Shown here: positions 8,498-16,574 of the stretch, in pieces | How the letters are laid out: each line of letters opens with the position of its first letter | Position numbering within the stretch: the first letter of the stretch is position 1 | Notes under the pieces: model-generated | Told to the model about the DNA's origin: nothing | The model's database searches: none | What the model saw: only the letters and a program-made list of their open reading frames with translations | DNA from: Erythrobacteraceae bacterium E2-1 Yellow Sea | Lineage (GTDB): Bacteria > Pseudomonadota > Alphaproteobacteria > Sphingomonadales > Sphingomonadaceae | Assembly: GCA_014983025.1 (NCBI GenBank) | Contig: JADCLP010000001.1 | Span: 868,001 to 932,000 of the forward strand | Direction: 5' to 3' | DNA: 64,000 bases | Translations under genes and position numbers: made by a program

Positions 8498-9786
8498 TGC
8501 AATTGCTGTCGATCAGCGATGCAGATTTTGCTGAGAAATTCGCGCGGATCGTGAATGATCGACGCGAAAATGACGGCGATGTCGCTGGTCAGGTGACCGA
8601 AATCCTTCGCAATGTGAAGGCTCGCGGCGATGTAGCACTAGTTGAATACTCAGCAAAATTTGATGGCCACGTGCTGGCCGATGATGCGGATTGGGTCATC
8701 GCAGCTGATGCCTGCCGCGCGGCCTACGATGCGTTGGAACCGTGTCTGCGCGATGCGCTGGAACTCGCCGCGACGCGTATCCGCGCCTATCACGCGGACC
8801 AACTGCCCAAGGATCGAGATTTCACAGATGATGCGGGCGTGCGACAGGGCGCAATCTGGCGCGCCGTGGATGCCGCCGGGCTTTATGTTCCAGGTGGCCG
8901 CGCCGCCTATCCCAGTTCGCTGTTAATGAATGCCATCCCGGCCAAGGTAGCAGGGGTGGAACGTCTGGTGGTCGTTACCCCCACGCCGCAGGGCAAGACC
9001 AATCCTCTAGTGCTGGCCGCAGCGCATATCGCTGGCGTGGACGAAATCTGGCGTGTCGGCGGGGCGCAAGCCGTGGGCGCGCTGGCCTATGGTACGGATA
9101 AGATTGCACCAGTCGATGTCATCACCGGCCCCGGTAATGCCTGGGTGGCAGAGGCAAAGCGCCAGCTTTACGGCGTGGTCGGCATCGATATGGTCGCTGG
9201 CCCCAGCGAAATTCTGGTGATCGCTGACGGACAAAACGACCCGGAGTGGACCGCCGCAGATTTGCTGAGCCAGGCGGAGCATGATCCTGTCGCGCAATCA
9301 ATCCTGATCACCGATGATGGAGATTTCGCCGCGCGCGTTATTGCCGCTGTAGAGGCGCAACTGGCTGAACTGGCGACCGGCACAACCGCCAGCGCCAGCT
9401 GGAATGATTATGGCGTGGTGATTGTGGTGGATGATCTGGACCAGTCGATAGCCCTAGCCAATCAGCTGGCGGCAGAGCATATCGAACTGGCCGTGGCCGA
9501 TCCCGAACCCTTCCTGCGCGCTATCAAACATGCGGGTAGCGTGTTTTTGGGCCGCATGACGCCAGAGGCGGTGGGCGATTATGTCGCCGGGCCCAACCAT
9601 GTTTTGCCAACAGGCCGTCGCGCACGGTTCGCCAGTGGCCTTTCCGTGCTCGATTTCATGAAACGCACAAGTTTCATCGCACTGGACGATGTGGCATTGG
9701 GTCATATCGGCCCTGCTGCTGTAGCGCTTGCCCATGCAGAGGGGCTGCCTGCCCATGCCAAATCCGTTGAATTGAGGCTCAAATGA
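8497..9786 (+). CDS. hisD: Histidinol dehydrogenase
   Basis: 429-residue NAD- and zinc-dependent enzyme that performs the last two oxidations of histidine synthesis. Family signatures present are RVGGAQAVGALAYGT, VDVITGPGNAWVAEAKRQ, LLSQAEHDPVAQ and the catalytic Glu-His pair in LAAEHIEL. The length matches the family. It overlaps hisG by one base and nusB by four bases (ATGA at 9783-9786), giving a tightly coupled hisG-hisD-nusB-thiL operon. Confidence 0.96.
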   Translation: MQLLSISDADFAEKFARIVNDRRENDGDVAGQVTEILRNVKARGDVALVEYSAKFDGHVLADDADWVIAADACRAAYDALEPCLRDALELAATRIRAYHADQLPKDRDFTDDAGVRQGAIWRAVDAAGLYVPGGRAAYPSSLLMNAIPAKVAGVERLVVVTPTPQGKTNPLVLAAAHIAGVDEIWRVGGAQAVGALAYGTDKIAPVDVITGPGNAWVAEAKRQLYGVVGIDMVAGPSEILVIADGQNDPEWTAADLLSQAEHDPVAQSILITDDGDFAARVIAAVEAQLAELATGTTASASWNDYGVVIVVDDLDQSIALANQLAAEHIELAVADPEPFLRAIKHAGSVFLGRMTPEAVGDYVAGPNHVLPTGRRARFASGLSVLDFMKRTSFIALDDVALGHIGPAAVALAHAEGLPAHAKSVELRLK

Positions 9787-10229
9787 ACGCTCCCCGCTCG
9801 CAGGCCCGCTCTGCCGCGCGCCTTGCCGCTGTTCAGGCACTGTATCAGCAACAGATGGAAGGCACTGCGCTCACCAAGCTGCTTAACGAATTTCACCAGC
9901 ACCGCCTTGGCCAGGAGGTGGATGACGAGCAATATGCCGATGCGGAGGTCGATTTCTTTGACGATGTCGTAAGCGGTGTGGATGCTCGACGCGCGGAAAT
10001 CGATGCGCTGCTGGTTGGCAAACTGGCAGAAGGGTGGACCCTGGCCCGGTTGGATAAGGCCATGCTGCAGATATTGCGCGCGGGAACCTATGAATTGCTC
10101 GCCCGTGCAGATGTCCCTACCCCTGCCGTGATCAATGAATATGTCGATGTAGCCAAGGCTTTCTTCGATGATCGTGAGGCGAAATTCGTCAATGGCATTC
10201 TGGATGCCGTGGCAAAGGATGCACGCTGA
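9783..10229 (+). CDS. nusB: Transcription antitermination factor NusB
   Basis: 148-residue all-helical RNA-binding factor that joins NusE/S10 in antitermination complexes on rRNA leaders. It contains the NusB stretches RSAARLAAVQALYQQ, LARLDKAMLQILRAGTYEL and the C-terminal KFVNGILDAVAKD. The ATG overlaps the hisD stop (ATGA). Its own stop TGA overlaps the likely CTG start of thiL. The nusB-thiL pairing is common in proteobacteria; the ribH partner often found upstream is replaced here by his genes. Confidence 0.95.
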   Translation: MNAPRSQARSAARLAAVQALYQQQMEGTALTKLLNEFHQHRLGQEVDDEQYADAEVDFFDDVVSGVDARRAEIDALLVGKLAEGWTLARLDKAMLQILRAGTYELLARADVPTPAVINEYVDVAKAFFDDREAKFVNGILDAVAKDAR

Positions 10230-11083
10230 GCGGCGAATCTGCCTTTATTGACAGCCTGCGGGCCCTGGCCACGCATCCTGCTGCGCGCGGGCTGGATGAT
10301 GATTGTGCCGTGCTGGAACTTGGCGGTGAAACGCTGATCCTGACGCATGACATGATGGCAGAGGGCACGCATTACCTCCCAGGTGCAGATATGGCGGATG
10401 TCGCCTGGAAACTTGTGGCAGTGAACCTGTCAGACCTGGCAGCCAAGGGTGCACAGCCGCTGGGCGTTCTAATCGGCTATTCGCTTGGCGAAGGCGATGG
10501 TCGCTTTCTGTCTGGTTTGCGTGATGTGCTGAATGAATTTGACGTCCCCCTGCTGGGCGGTGACACTGTCCGCATCAAGGGTCCGCGTAGCATGGGCCTG
10601 ACAGCTATCGGCAAAGCAACTTATATCCCTGTGCCAGACCGCCGTGGCGCAAAACCCGGCGATGTGATCTATGCCACTGGAGTGATGGGCCGCGCGATGT
10701 TGGGCTTTGAAGGTTTAATGGAGCATACTGCCACCTATAATCGCCCGACCCCACTGCTGGACGAAGGGCAGGCACTTGCCCCCCATGTCAGCGCCATGAT
10801 GGATATTTCCGACGGGCTGCTGCTCGACAGCTGGCGATTGGCGAAGGCCAGCGATGTTTCAATTGCGCTCGACAGTGCCGCCATACCGGTTGCCGATCCG
10901 GCCCGGCACAATGATTGTTTGCGCTGGGGCGATGATTATCAATTGCTGTTCACCGCAGCGCCCGGCACGCCCATTCCCGTTGCCGCAACACAGATCGGCA
11001 TGGTCGAAGTGGCTGGACCTTCTCCACTGTGCCTTGATGGGGCATGGCTCGGGGACACTTCAGGGCTGGGATATCAACACTGA
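10226..11083 (+). CDS. thiL: Thiamine-monophosphate kinase, probable CTG start
   Basis: Phosphorylates thiamine monophosphate to thiamine pyrophosphate. Visible motifs are the N-terminal acidic LDDDCAVLEL, then LILTHDMMAEGTHYL, DLAAKGAQPLGVL, LLGGDTVRIKG and MMDISDGLLLDSWRLA, all typical of the PurM/ThiL fold. The first ATG/GTG/TTG in frame is GTG 10310, which would remove the conserved N-terminal acidic motif. Reading upstream, the frame stays open to CTG 10226. This codon overlaps the nusB stop (CTGA) and has AAAGGA 6 bases upstream, giving a 285-residue protein that begins MSGESAFID. I therefore call CTG as the start. Confidence 0.9.
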   Translation: MSGESAFIDSLRALATHPAARGLDDDCAVLELGGETLILTHDMMAEGTHYLPGADMADVAWKLVAVNLSDLAAKGAQPLGVLIGYSLGEGDGRFLSGLRDVLNEFDVPLLGGDTVRIKGPRSMGLTAIGKATYIPVPDRRGAKPGDVIYATGVMGRAMLGFEGLMEHTATYNRPTPLLDEGQALAPHVSAMMDISDGLLLDSWRLAKASDVSIALDSAAIPVADPARHNDCLRWGDDYQLLFTAAPGTPIPVAATQIGMVEVAGPSPLCLDGAWLGDTSGLGYQH

Positions 11084-11236
11084 TTCATGATCTTGACTGG
11101 TTTGGAAGCATTTCATCCGAAACTGTCAACACTTGGCCTCTTGTAACCGAAACCCTTCCCTTATAGCCTGTTCGTCTGACCATTTCGCCCATGCAGGTGG
11201 AATGGCGGCCCACGTTTTTAAGAGAGGGGATTTTTC

Positions 11237-13333
11237 GTGGACCTAGTTCAAATATCAATTTTGCTGGGATTGCTGGCCATCGTGTATGGCTTTGTCACCA
11301 GCCGCCAGGTTCTGGGCGCAAGCGCCGGGACCGCAAAGATGCAGGAAATCGCTGCAGCCATTCAGGAAGGCGCACAGGCTTATCTGAAACGCCAATATAC
11401 AACCATCGCCATGGTTGGCGTGGTCGTGGCCATATTGGTGGGGGTTTTCCTTGGTCCGATTTCAGCCACCGGCTTTGTGATTGGGGCAATCCTTTCGGGT
11501 GTAGCGGGCTTTATCGGGATGAATATCTCGGTCCGTTCCAATGTTCGTACCGCTGCCGCCGCTGAAAAGGGGCTGCAAGAAGGGCTGACACTGGCCTTCC
11601 GCGCCGGTGCCATCACCGGTCTGCTGGTGGCAGGTTTGGCGCTGCTGGCGATCGCCGTGTTCTATTGGTATCTGACGGGTCCAGGTGGCTATTCCGTGGG
11701 CGGCGATGACCGCACAGTGGTAGATGGTCTGGTTGCGCTGGCCTTTGGTGCATCACTGATTTCAATCTTTGCACGACTGGGCGGCGGTATCTTTACCAAG
11801 GCTGCTGACGTGGGTGCCGACCTGGTCGGCAAGGTAGAAGCCGGCATCCCGGAAGACGATCCACGCAATCCCGCTGTTATCGCTGATAACGTTGGCGACA
11901 ACGTGGGTGACTGCGCCGGCATGGCTGCCGACCTGTTTGAAACCTATGTCGTAACCGTGGGCGCAACCATGGTGCTGACGGCGCTTTTGCTGAAGAGCGT
12001 GGGTGATTTGCTGCCCAATCTGATGGCTCTGCCACTGTTGATCGGCGGCGTCTGCATCGTCACCAGCATCATCGGCACCTATTTCGTCCGTCTGGGTGGT
12101 GGCACCAATGTCATGGGTGCGATGTACAAGGGCTTCCTTGTCAGCGCCATTCTGGCGATACCTGCCATCTGGTTCTCAACCGATGTGGCTCTGGGCGATA
12201 TGGCAACAGCCATTCCCGGTACCGAAATCACCGGCCGTGCGTTGTTCTACTGCTCACTGCTGGGTCTGGTCATCACCGGCCTGATCATCTGGATCACAGA
12301 ATATTACACCGGCACCAATTTCCGCCCGGTGAAATCCATCGCCAAGGCATCAGAAACGGGCCACGGCACCAATGTGATCCAGGGTCTGGCAATCAGCCTT
12401 GAATCGACCGCACTGCCCACCATCGTAATTGTGGCGGGCATCATCGTTGCTTACCAGCTCGCCGGCCTGATCGGCATCGCCTATAGCGCTACTGCAATGC
12501 TGGCACTGGCAGGCATGGTCGTGGCGCTAGACGCCTATGGCCCTGTGACGGACAATGCCGGTGGCATCGCCGAAATGGCTGGCCTGGATGACAGTGTGCG
12601 TGAAAAGACCGACCTGCTGGATGCTGTTGGCAACACCACAAAGGCTGTGACCAAGGGTTATGCCATTGGTTCGGCTGGCCTCGCCGCATTGGTTCTCTTT
12701 GCTGCCTACACCACAGACTTGCGGGAATTCTTTCCCGATCTGACGGTCGATTTCAGCCTTGAGAACCCTTATGTCATCGTTGGCCTGCTGCTGGGTGCAT
12801 TGCTGCCCTACCTGTTCGGCGCAATGGGCATGACCGCTGTGGGCCGCGCGGCGGGTGACGTGGTGAAGGACGTCCGCGAACAGTTCGCAAACGATCCGGG
12901 CATTATGGCAGGCACCAGCAAGCCGAACTATGCCCGCACAGTGGATCTGGTCACCAAGGCAGCGATCAAGGAAATGATCATTCCTTCGCTGCTGCCGGTT
13001 CTGGCACCCATCGTGGTCTATTTCGTGATCACTATGATTGCAGGTCAGTCCAATGGCTTTGCCGCACTGGGTGCCCTGCTGCTGGGTGTTATCGTGGGCG
13101 GCTTGTTCGTGGCGCTTTCCATGACCGCTGGCGGCGGTGCCTGGGACAACGCCAAGAAGTACATCGAAGACGGAAATCACGGCGGCAAGGGCAGCGAGGC
13201 CCACAAGGCAGCTGTGACTGGTGACACCGTAGGCGATCCTTACAAGGACACCGCCGGCCCGGCCGTGAACCCGATGATCAAGATCACCAACATCGTTGCG
13301 CTGCTGCTGCTTGCAGCCCTGGCTGCGCACTGA
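11237..13333 (+). CDS. hppA: Membrane-bound proton-translocating pyrophosphatase, K+-independent type
   Basis: 698-residue integral membrane H+-PPase with about 16 membrane spans. It couples pyrophosphate hydrolysis to proton export. The catalytic loops are present: [20 protein letters not shown] (about 191-210), DNVGDNVGD (217-225) and [11 protein letters not shown] (about 438-447). GNTTK has lysine at residue 469, the position that is Ala in K+-dependent enzymes, so K+-independent proton pumping is predicted. The start is GTG 11237 with GAGGGGA 6 bases upstream. It is monocistronic and ends at a strong terminator (13362-13391). Confidence 0.96.
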   Translation: MDLVQISILLGLLAIVYGFVTSRQVLGASAGTAKMQEIAAAIQEGAQAYLKRQYTTIAMVGVVVAILVGVFLGPISATGFVIGAILSGVAGFIGMNISVRSNVRTAAAAEKGLQEGLTLAFRAGAITGLLVAGLALLAIAVFYWYLTGPGGYSVGGDDRTVVDGLVALAFGASLISIFARLGGGIFTKAADVGADLVGKVEAGIPEDDPRNPAVIADNVGDNVGDCAGMAADLFETYVVTVGATMVLTALLLKSVGDLLPNLMALPLLIGGVCIVTSIIGTYFVRLGGGTNVMGAMYKGFLVSAILAIPAIWFSTDVALGDMATAIPGTEITGRALFYCSLLGLVITGLIIWITEYYTGTNFRPVKSIAKASETGHGTNVIQGLAISLESTALPTIVIVAGIIVAYQLAGLIGIAYSATAMLALAGMVVALDAYGPVTDNAGGIAEMAGLDDSVREKTDLLDAVGNTTKAVTKGYAIGSAGLAALVLFAAYTTDLREFFPDLTVDFSLENPYVIVGLLLGALLPYLFGAMGMTAVGRAAGDVVKDVREQFANDPGIMAGTSKPNYARTVDLVTKAAIKEMIIPSLLPVLAPIVVYFVITMIAGQSNGFAALGALLLGVIVGGLFVALSMTAGGGAWDNAKKYIEDGNHGGKGSEAHKAAVTGDTVGDPYKDTAGPAVNPMIKITNIVALLLLAALAAH

Positions 13334-13361
13334 TACCACTTCCTCTATTGAGGGACTGAGG

Positions 13362-13398
13362 AACCCCGTCTGGAGCAATCCGGGCGGGGTTTTTCTTG
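13362..13398 (+). terminator. Rho-independent terminator after hppA
   Basis: AACCCCG (13362-13368) pairs with CGGGGTT (13385-13391). The inner TCTGG/CCGGG extends the stem to about 12 pairs with wobble, around a short AGCAAT loop. TTTTTCTT follows directly. Confidence 0.88.
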
Positions 13399-13455
13399 TC
13401 ATCGTCCCTAGCTCTCAATTGACCTGCCACTTGCCTTCGCACATGATCCGCCGCG

Positions 13456-14361
13456 ATGACTGACCAGACAACTCCACGTGCATTGACTGACCAGTTGGTG
13501 CAACTGCTGAACCTGAGGCCGCAAGGCGATAGTGTGTTTATTGGAAAGCCCCAGCCTGGTGGGGTGGGCCGCGTTTACGGTGGCCAGGTGATTGCACAGG
13601 CGCTTCAAGCCGCACAAATGGATGTGACCGATGGCAAAATCGCCCACTCTCTGCATGCCTATTTCCTGCGCGGGGGCGAGGAAGGCCCACCCATCGATTA
13701 TCACGTTGCGCGTGATTTTGATGGGCACAGTTTTGCCAATCGCCGCGTTATTGCCAGCCAGGATGGTCGACCGATCCTGAACCTGACCGCCAGTTTCCAG
13801 CACCCTGAAGATGGGCTGGAACATGACGCGGCACAAATGCCCCAGGTTCCTGCCCCCGAACAGCTCAAGACGGCGCAGCAATTGCGGATTGAAGCGATGG
13901 ATAAGCTGGACGGTCCACACTCGGAAACGCTGCGTTCCTTGCTATTGAGGCCACGCCCCATAGAAATGCGGCCCATAGAACAGCTCCACTGGATGAGGGA
14001 CATACCGCTACCCCCCGTCTCAAACACCTGGGTGCGCGTGGTCGCCCCCCTGCCCGATGATCCGGCCTTGCATCGCGCCGTGATCGCCTATTTCAGCGAT
14101 AATACCCTGCTTGGTACCAGCCTCCTGCCACATGGGCTCAGCTGGATACGGGGCGAAATCACCAGCGCCAGCCTGGACCATGCGCTGTGGTTTCACCGCC
14201 CCGCGCGCGCCGATGAATGGCTGCTCTATACCACGGACAGCCCGTGGTCCGGCGGCGGGCGTGGCTTCAATCGCGGGCAGATATTCAACCGCGCGGGTGA
14301 ACTGGTCGCCAGTGTGGCGCAGGAGGGGATGATCCGCCGCCGCCGGGCAAAGGGCAACTGA
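13456..14361 (+). CDS. tesB: Acyl-CoA thioesterase II
   Basis: 301-residue double-hotdog thioesterase that hydrolyses acyl-CoA to free acid and CoA. Family features are GRVYGGQVIAQALQAA, HSLHAYFLRGG, the catalytic Asp in SASLDHALWFHR, and the Thr/Gln region through GFNRGQIFN and ASVAQEGMIRR. The length matches TesB of other proteobacteria. ATG 13456 is the family start. It converges on the universal stress protein gene with a 14-base gap. It is not visibly part of a fatty-acid operon here. Confidence 0.93.
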   Translation: MTDQTTPRALTDQLVQLLNLRPQGDSVFIGKPQPGGVGRVYGGQVIAQALQAAQMDVTDGKIAHSLHAYFLRGGEEGPPIDYHVARDFDGHSFANRRVIASQDGRPILNLTASFQHPEDGLEHDAAQMPQVPAPEQLKTAQQLRIEAMDKLDGPHSETLRSLLLRPRPIEMRPIEQLHWMRDIPLPPVSNTWVRVVAPLPDDPALHRAVIAYFSDNTLLGTSLLPHGLSWIRGEITSASLDHALWFHRPARADEWLLYTTDSPWSGGGRGFNRGQIFNRAGELVASVAQEGMIRRRRAKGN

Positions 14362-14375
14362 CCACCCCGCCCCCA

Positions 14376-15191
14376 TCAATGCGCCAGCAATATGGGCAGT
14401 GGCGGCGCGGTCAGCGCGCGCCGTGTCACCCCGCCCAACAGCATTTCTGCCAGCCGTGAATGGCCATAGGCGCCCATGACCATATAGCCGCATTTGCGCA
14501 CCTGCGCGGCGGCAAACAGCGCATCAGACACTGTTTTGCCATCGCGCGCCACCGCCACCACTTCGCTTTCAATGCCGTGGCGGCTGAGATATTCCGCGCC
14601 ATCGGTGGGCGGCAGATCATAGCGTTCCCGATCTTTTTCTTCCGTCACCGTGGCGAGATAGACCTTGCCCGCCTTGCGCAACAGCGGCAACGCGGCACGC
14701 ATGGCAATGCCCGCCTCGGTCGATCCATTCCACGCGATCAGTGCAGGCGCAGCGCAATCGAAAGCTGTGGTGGATTGCGGCACCACTAGCACGGGTGACC
14801 TTGCCCGCAAGACCAGTTCACCCACCAGATGCGACGGGCGATCCACATCGTCATCAATATCGCGCGCGCCCACCACAATCACATCGCTGATGGCGGATTG
14901 TTCCAGCAGGCGCTGTTCGGCCATGCCATAACGGAACAACCATTCCCAGCTGACATCCTCATTGCCCAGATCCGCCTCTGTCTTGGTACGGAATGTCTCG
15001 GCAGCTTCCTTCACCACCGGCATGGCAGCGGCCAGCGCGGAGCCATAGAAATCCCCCGGCGCATAAACTTCAAAGCTGACCGATTGCAGGCAGGTGAGAT
15101 GCCCGTCAAACCCGCGCGCGAGATCGAGCGCCACCTGCAGTCGCGATTCCATCCCCGCATCATCATTCATATGCAGCAATATCGATTTCAT
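14376..15191 (-). CDS. Universal stress protein, tandem UspA-domain
   Basis: 271 residues, long enough for two UspA folds. The first begins MKSILLHMNDD and ends near LVLRARSPVLVVPQ; the second ends VTRRALTAPPLPILLAH. The C-terminal domain has the ATP-loop pattern G-x2-G-x9-G as GAYGHSRLAEMLLGG, but the usual following Ser/Thr is Gly. The first-domain loop (VVGARDIDDDVDRPS) is degenerate. ATG 15191 sits behind GGAGGGAG; the longer frame to 15287 has no comparable signal. USPs generally respond to starvation or redox stress. No regulator lies beside it. Confidence 0.88.
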   Translation of the reverse strand: MKSILLHMNDDAGMESRLQVALDLARGFDGHLTCLQSVSFEVYAPGDFYGSALAAAMPVVKEAAETFRTKTEADLGNEDVSWEWLFRYGMAEQRLLEQSAISDVIVVGARDIDDDVDRPSHLVGELVLRARSPVLVVPQSTTAFDCAAPALIAWNGSTEAGIAMRAALPLLRKAGKVYLATVTEEKDRERYDLPPTDGAEYLSRHGIESEVVAVARDGKTVSDALFAAAQVRKCGYMVMGAYGHSRLAEMLLGGVTRRALTAPPLPILLAH

Positions 15192-15377
15192 GGTCCGGCT
15201 CCCTCCTTCACGTGGGGGAACTCCCGTCAATCTGGCGGGGCACCCCCGACCTTGCATTGGGATAGGGCGCGAACCCTCTCGCTGCATTGATCTCCATCAA
15301 ATTTGTGCCGCTTCTGCTGGTTTGGGCAGCGATGTGGCTGGAACACGCAATGCGGTTTTGAAAAGTGTGACTTTCAC

Positions 15378-15875
15378 TCATGCCGCGCGCGCCCGTCCCG
15401 GTTCCTGAACGCGGCCCAGCAGCGCCAGAAGCGCGGAATCATCAGCTTTTTGGCGCACTCCGGCGTAGCGCCCGCCATGCAGGATTACCTGCCAGATGCC
15501 GGTCTCTACCCGCCATTCGAGCTGCGGAAGTGTGACCTTCCGCGAAGGCTTGAGCGCATCGCGTGCGGTTTCCAGCGCGGCGAGCAGTCGCATCCTCCCG
15601 GCTTCGGTTGCGGTGCGCGCCAGCGCCGCATCCCACGCCGCATCGAATCCTTCGCCGCCCGGTCGCCTGCGCAACCGATAGGCCGTTTCGCGCGCCATCC
15701 CGACTGCCCGCGCCGCACCCGCGACAGAGCGTGTCTCGGCGAGATGCCCAATAAATTCTGCCTGCCTTAACGGCGTCCACCCATCGGCCCGCGCGCGCAA
15801 AGGCACGGCATGGAATGGCGGGATATATCGGGCGGGTGTGCGCGGCTGCGCGGGCTTGGGCGGATAATGCTTCAT
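15378..15875 (-). CDS. Hypothetical protein with helix-turn-helix-like N-terminal half
   Basis: 165-residue basic protein. Residues of about 35-75 (GWTPLRQAEFIGHLAETRSV, then AGAARAVGMARETAYRLRRR) read as a helix-turn-helix, similar to small uncharacterised proteins of sphingomonads. The rest is Ala/Arg-rich and helical, with LEWRVETGIWQVILHGGRYAG near the C-terminus. No catalytic motif is seen. It lies between the universal stress gene and the first GIY-YIG island. DNA binding is an inference from the helix-turn-helix alone. Confidence 0.72.
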   Translation of the reverse strand: MKHYPPKPAQPRTPARYIPPFHAVPLRARADGWTPLRQAEFIGHLAETRSVAGAARAVGMARETAYRLRRRPGGEGFDAAWDAALARTATEAGRMRLLAALETARDALKPSRKVTLPQLEWRVETGIWQVILHGGRYAGVRQKADDSALLALLGRVQEPGRARAA

Positions 15876-15934
15876 CCTGCATCTTGAGGCAGATTTCTGC
15901 CGGGTAGGAAAGGCGCACCACGACTGAAGCGCGT

Positions 15935-15963
15935 ATGTCCGATTATGGGTGGGAAGCGGACGT
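15935..15963 (+). repeat. 29-bp dispersed hairpin repeat, copy 1
   Basis: Begins ATGTCCG, has GGGTG in the centre and ends AGCGGACGT, so the ends can pair (GTCCG/CGGAC). It has the same length and frame of conserved bases as the copies at 16140, 61020, 61451 and 61934. It is closest to the 61020 copy. Confidence 0.75.
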
Positions 15964-15967
15964 TCAA

Positions 15968-16171
15968 CTAGCTGCCTAGGCTCAGTGGTTCTAACGACAC
16001 TCCAAACCAGAGTTCTGCCTCATTTGCTCTCTCGATGATGCAGTCAGTTGCAGGGTTGTTTTCCAGCACCAAAGGAATCCGCGTGCCGTCGACAGCATCT
16101 GCGGCAAGGCCAGGTATCATTTCGAAGTGGCTTGCTCCAATGTCCGCAATTGGGTCGTTAGCGGACATCAC
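15968..16171 (-). CDS. Small hypothetical ORF starting inside a repeat (doubtful)
   Basis: 67-residue frame with no recognisable domain. Its first dozen residues (MMSANDPIADIG) are encoded by the reverse strand of the 29-bp repeat at 16140-16168, so the start may be fortuitous. The remaining sequence looks protein-like (ATDCIIERANEAELWFGVSL), possibly a remnant of a larger gene. Low confidence. Confidence 0.3.
   Translation of the reverse strand: MMSANDPIADIGASHFEMIPGLAADAVDGTRIPLVLENNPATDCIIERANEAELWFGVSLEPLSLGS
16140..16168 (+). repeat. 29-bp dispersed hairpin repeat, copy 2
   Basis: ATGTCCGC at the left end and GCGGACAT at the right end form a perfect 8-bp inverted repeat around AATTGGGTCGTTA. 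It lies 20 bases upstream of the GIY-YIG element, in the same relative position as the 61451 copy. Confidence 0.8.
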
Positions 16172-16188
16172 CGAAAATCAGGAGAATT

Positions 16189-16553
16189 CGTCATCCCAGC
16201 GAAAGCTGGGATCGCTCTCGATCAAAGTATCCGCTCGTAAAGGTCAGCCCAATCCGGGTTCGCCTGCTCGATCAGTTCGATCTTCCACGCCCGCTTCCAA
16301 GCCTTCATTGCCTTCTCTCGCGCGATGGCACTCTCTATGTCGGGATATTCTTCGGCGTGAACGAACATATTCAGGCCATAACGGCGGCAAAATGATGAGC
16401 CCTTCCCCTGTCGGTGTTGCAGCACACGTGCAGCAATGTCCGAAGTCACGCCGATATAGAGCACACCTTCGCGTTTGTTGGACATGATATAGACCCAGCC
16501 GCCCATTGGTCAGTCCGTTAGTTCAACCGATCCCAGCTTTCGCTGGGATGACG
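16189..16553 (-). mobile_element. 365-bp GIY-YIG element with 26-bp terminal inverted repeats, copy A
   Basis: The ends 16189-16214 and 16528-16553 are perfect 26-base inverted repeats of each other. Each end is itself a hairpin, CCCAGC-GAAA-GCTGGG with flanking complementary bases. The interior is almost wholly one GIY-YIG gene, with the stop 7 bases from one end and the start 21 bases from the other. Copy B (61500-61864) has the same length and orientation and differs at about 12 positions. Similarity continues about 45 bases to the left through the 29-bp repeat and GAAAATCAGG, but stops at the right end. No target-site duplication is evident. It lies 21 bases past the uvrC stop. Confidence 0.65.
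16222..16506 (-). CDS. GIY-YIG single-domain nuclease, copy A
   Basis: 94-residue stand-alone GIY-YIG (URI-type) domain. WVYIMSNKREGVLYIGVTSD supplies the split GIY/YIG strands as VYI...YIG. R27 in AARVLQHR, the HAEEYPDIESAIAREKAMK segment with the catalytic-type Glu, and the C-terminal EQANPDWADLY follow the usual family order. Such proteins are predicted DNA nucleases of unknown biological role. It differs from copy B at three residues (I24L, N46Y, F48L). It sits inside an inverted-repeat element, which suggests it acts on or mobilises that element. This is inference. Confidence 0.85.
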   Translation of the reverse strand: MGGWVYIMSNKREGVLYIGVTSDIAARVLQHRQGKGSSFCRRYGLNMFVHAEEYPDIESAIAREKAMKAWKRAWKIELIEQANPDWADLYERIL

Positions 16554-16574
16554 AGGGGGCGAGTTTCCATTCAC

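Noticed and set aside
10310..10312. GTG 10310 as the thiL start
   Set aside because: It would delete the conserved N-terminal acidic motif and leave an 80-base gap in an otherwise overlapping operon.
12527..13402. 291-residue minus-strand frame
   Set aside because: It is antisense to hppA and runs through the hppA terminator, with no recognisable domain.
15935..15963. CRISPR-like repeat
   Set aside because: The copies are not evenly spaced, spacers are of unequal length and include genes, and no cas gene is present.
16140..16168. Integron attC site
   Set aside because: GTTAGCG does not fit the GTTRRRY core, and no integrase or cassette array is present.
16189..16553. Insertion sequence or RAYT/REP unit
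   Set aside because: The encoded protein is GIY-YIG. No DDE or HUH transposase motif is seen, so neither class applies as described.
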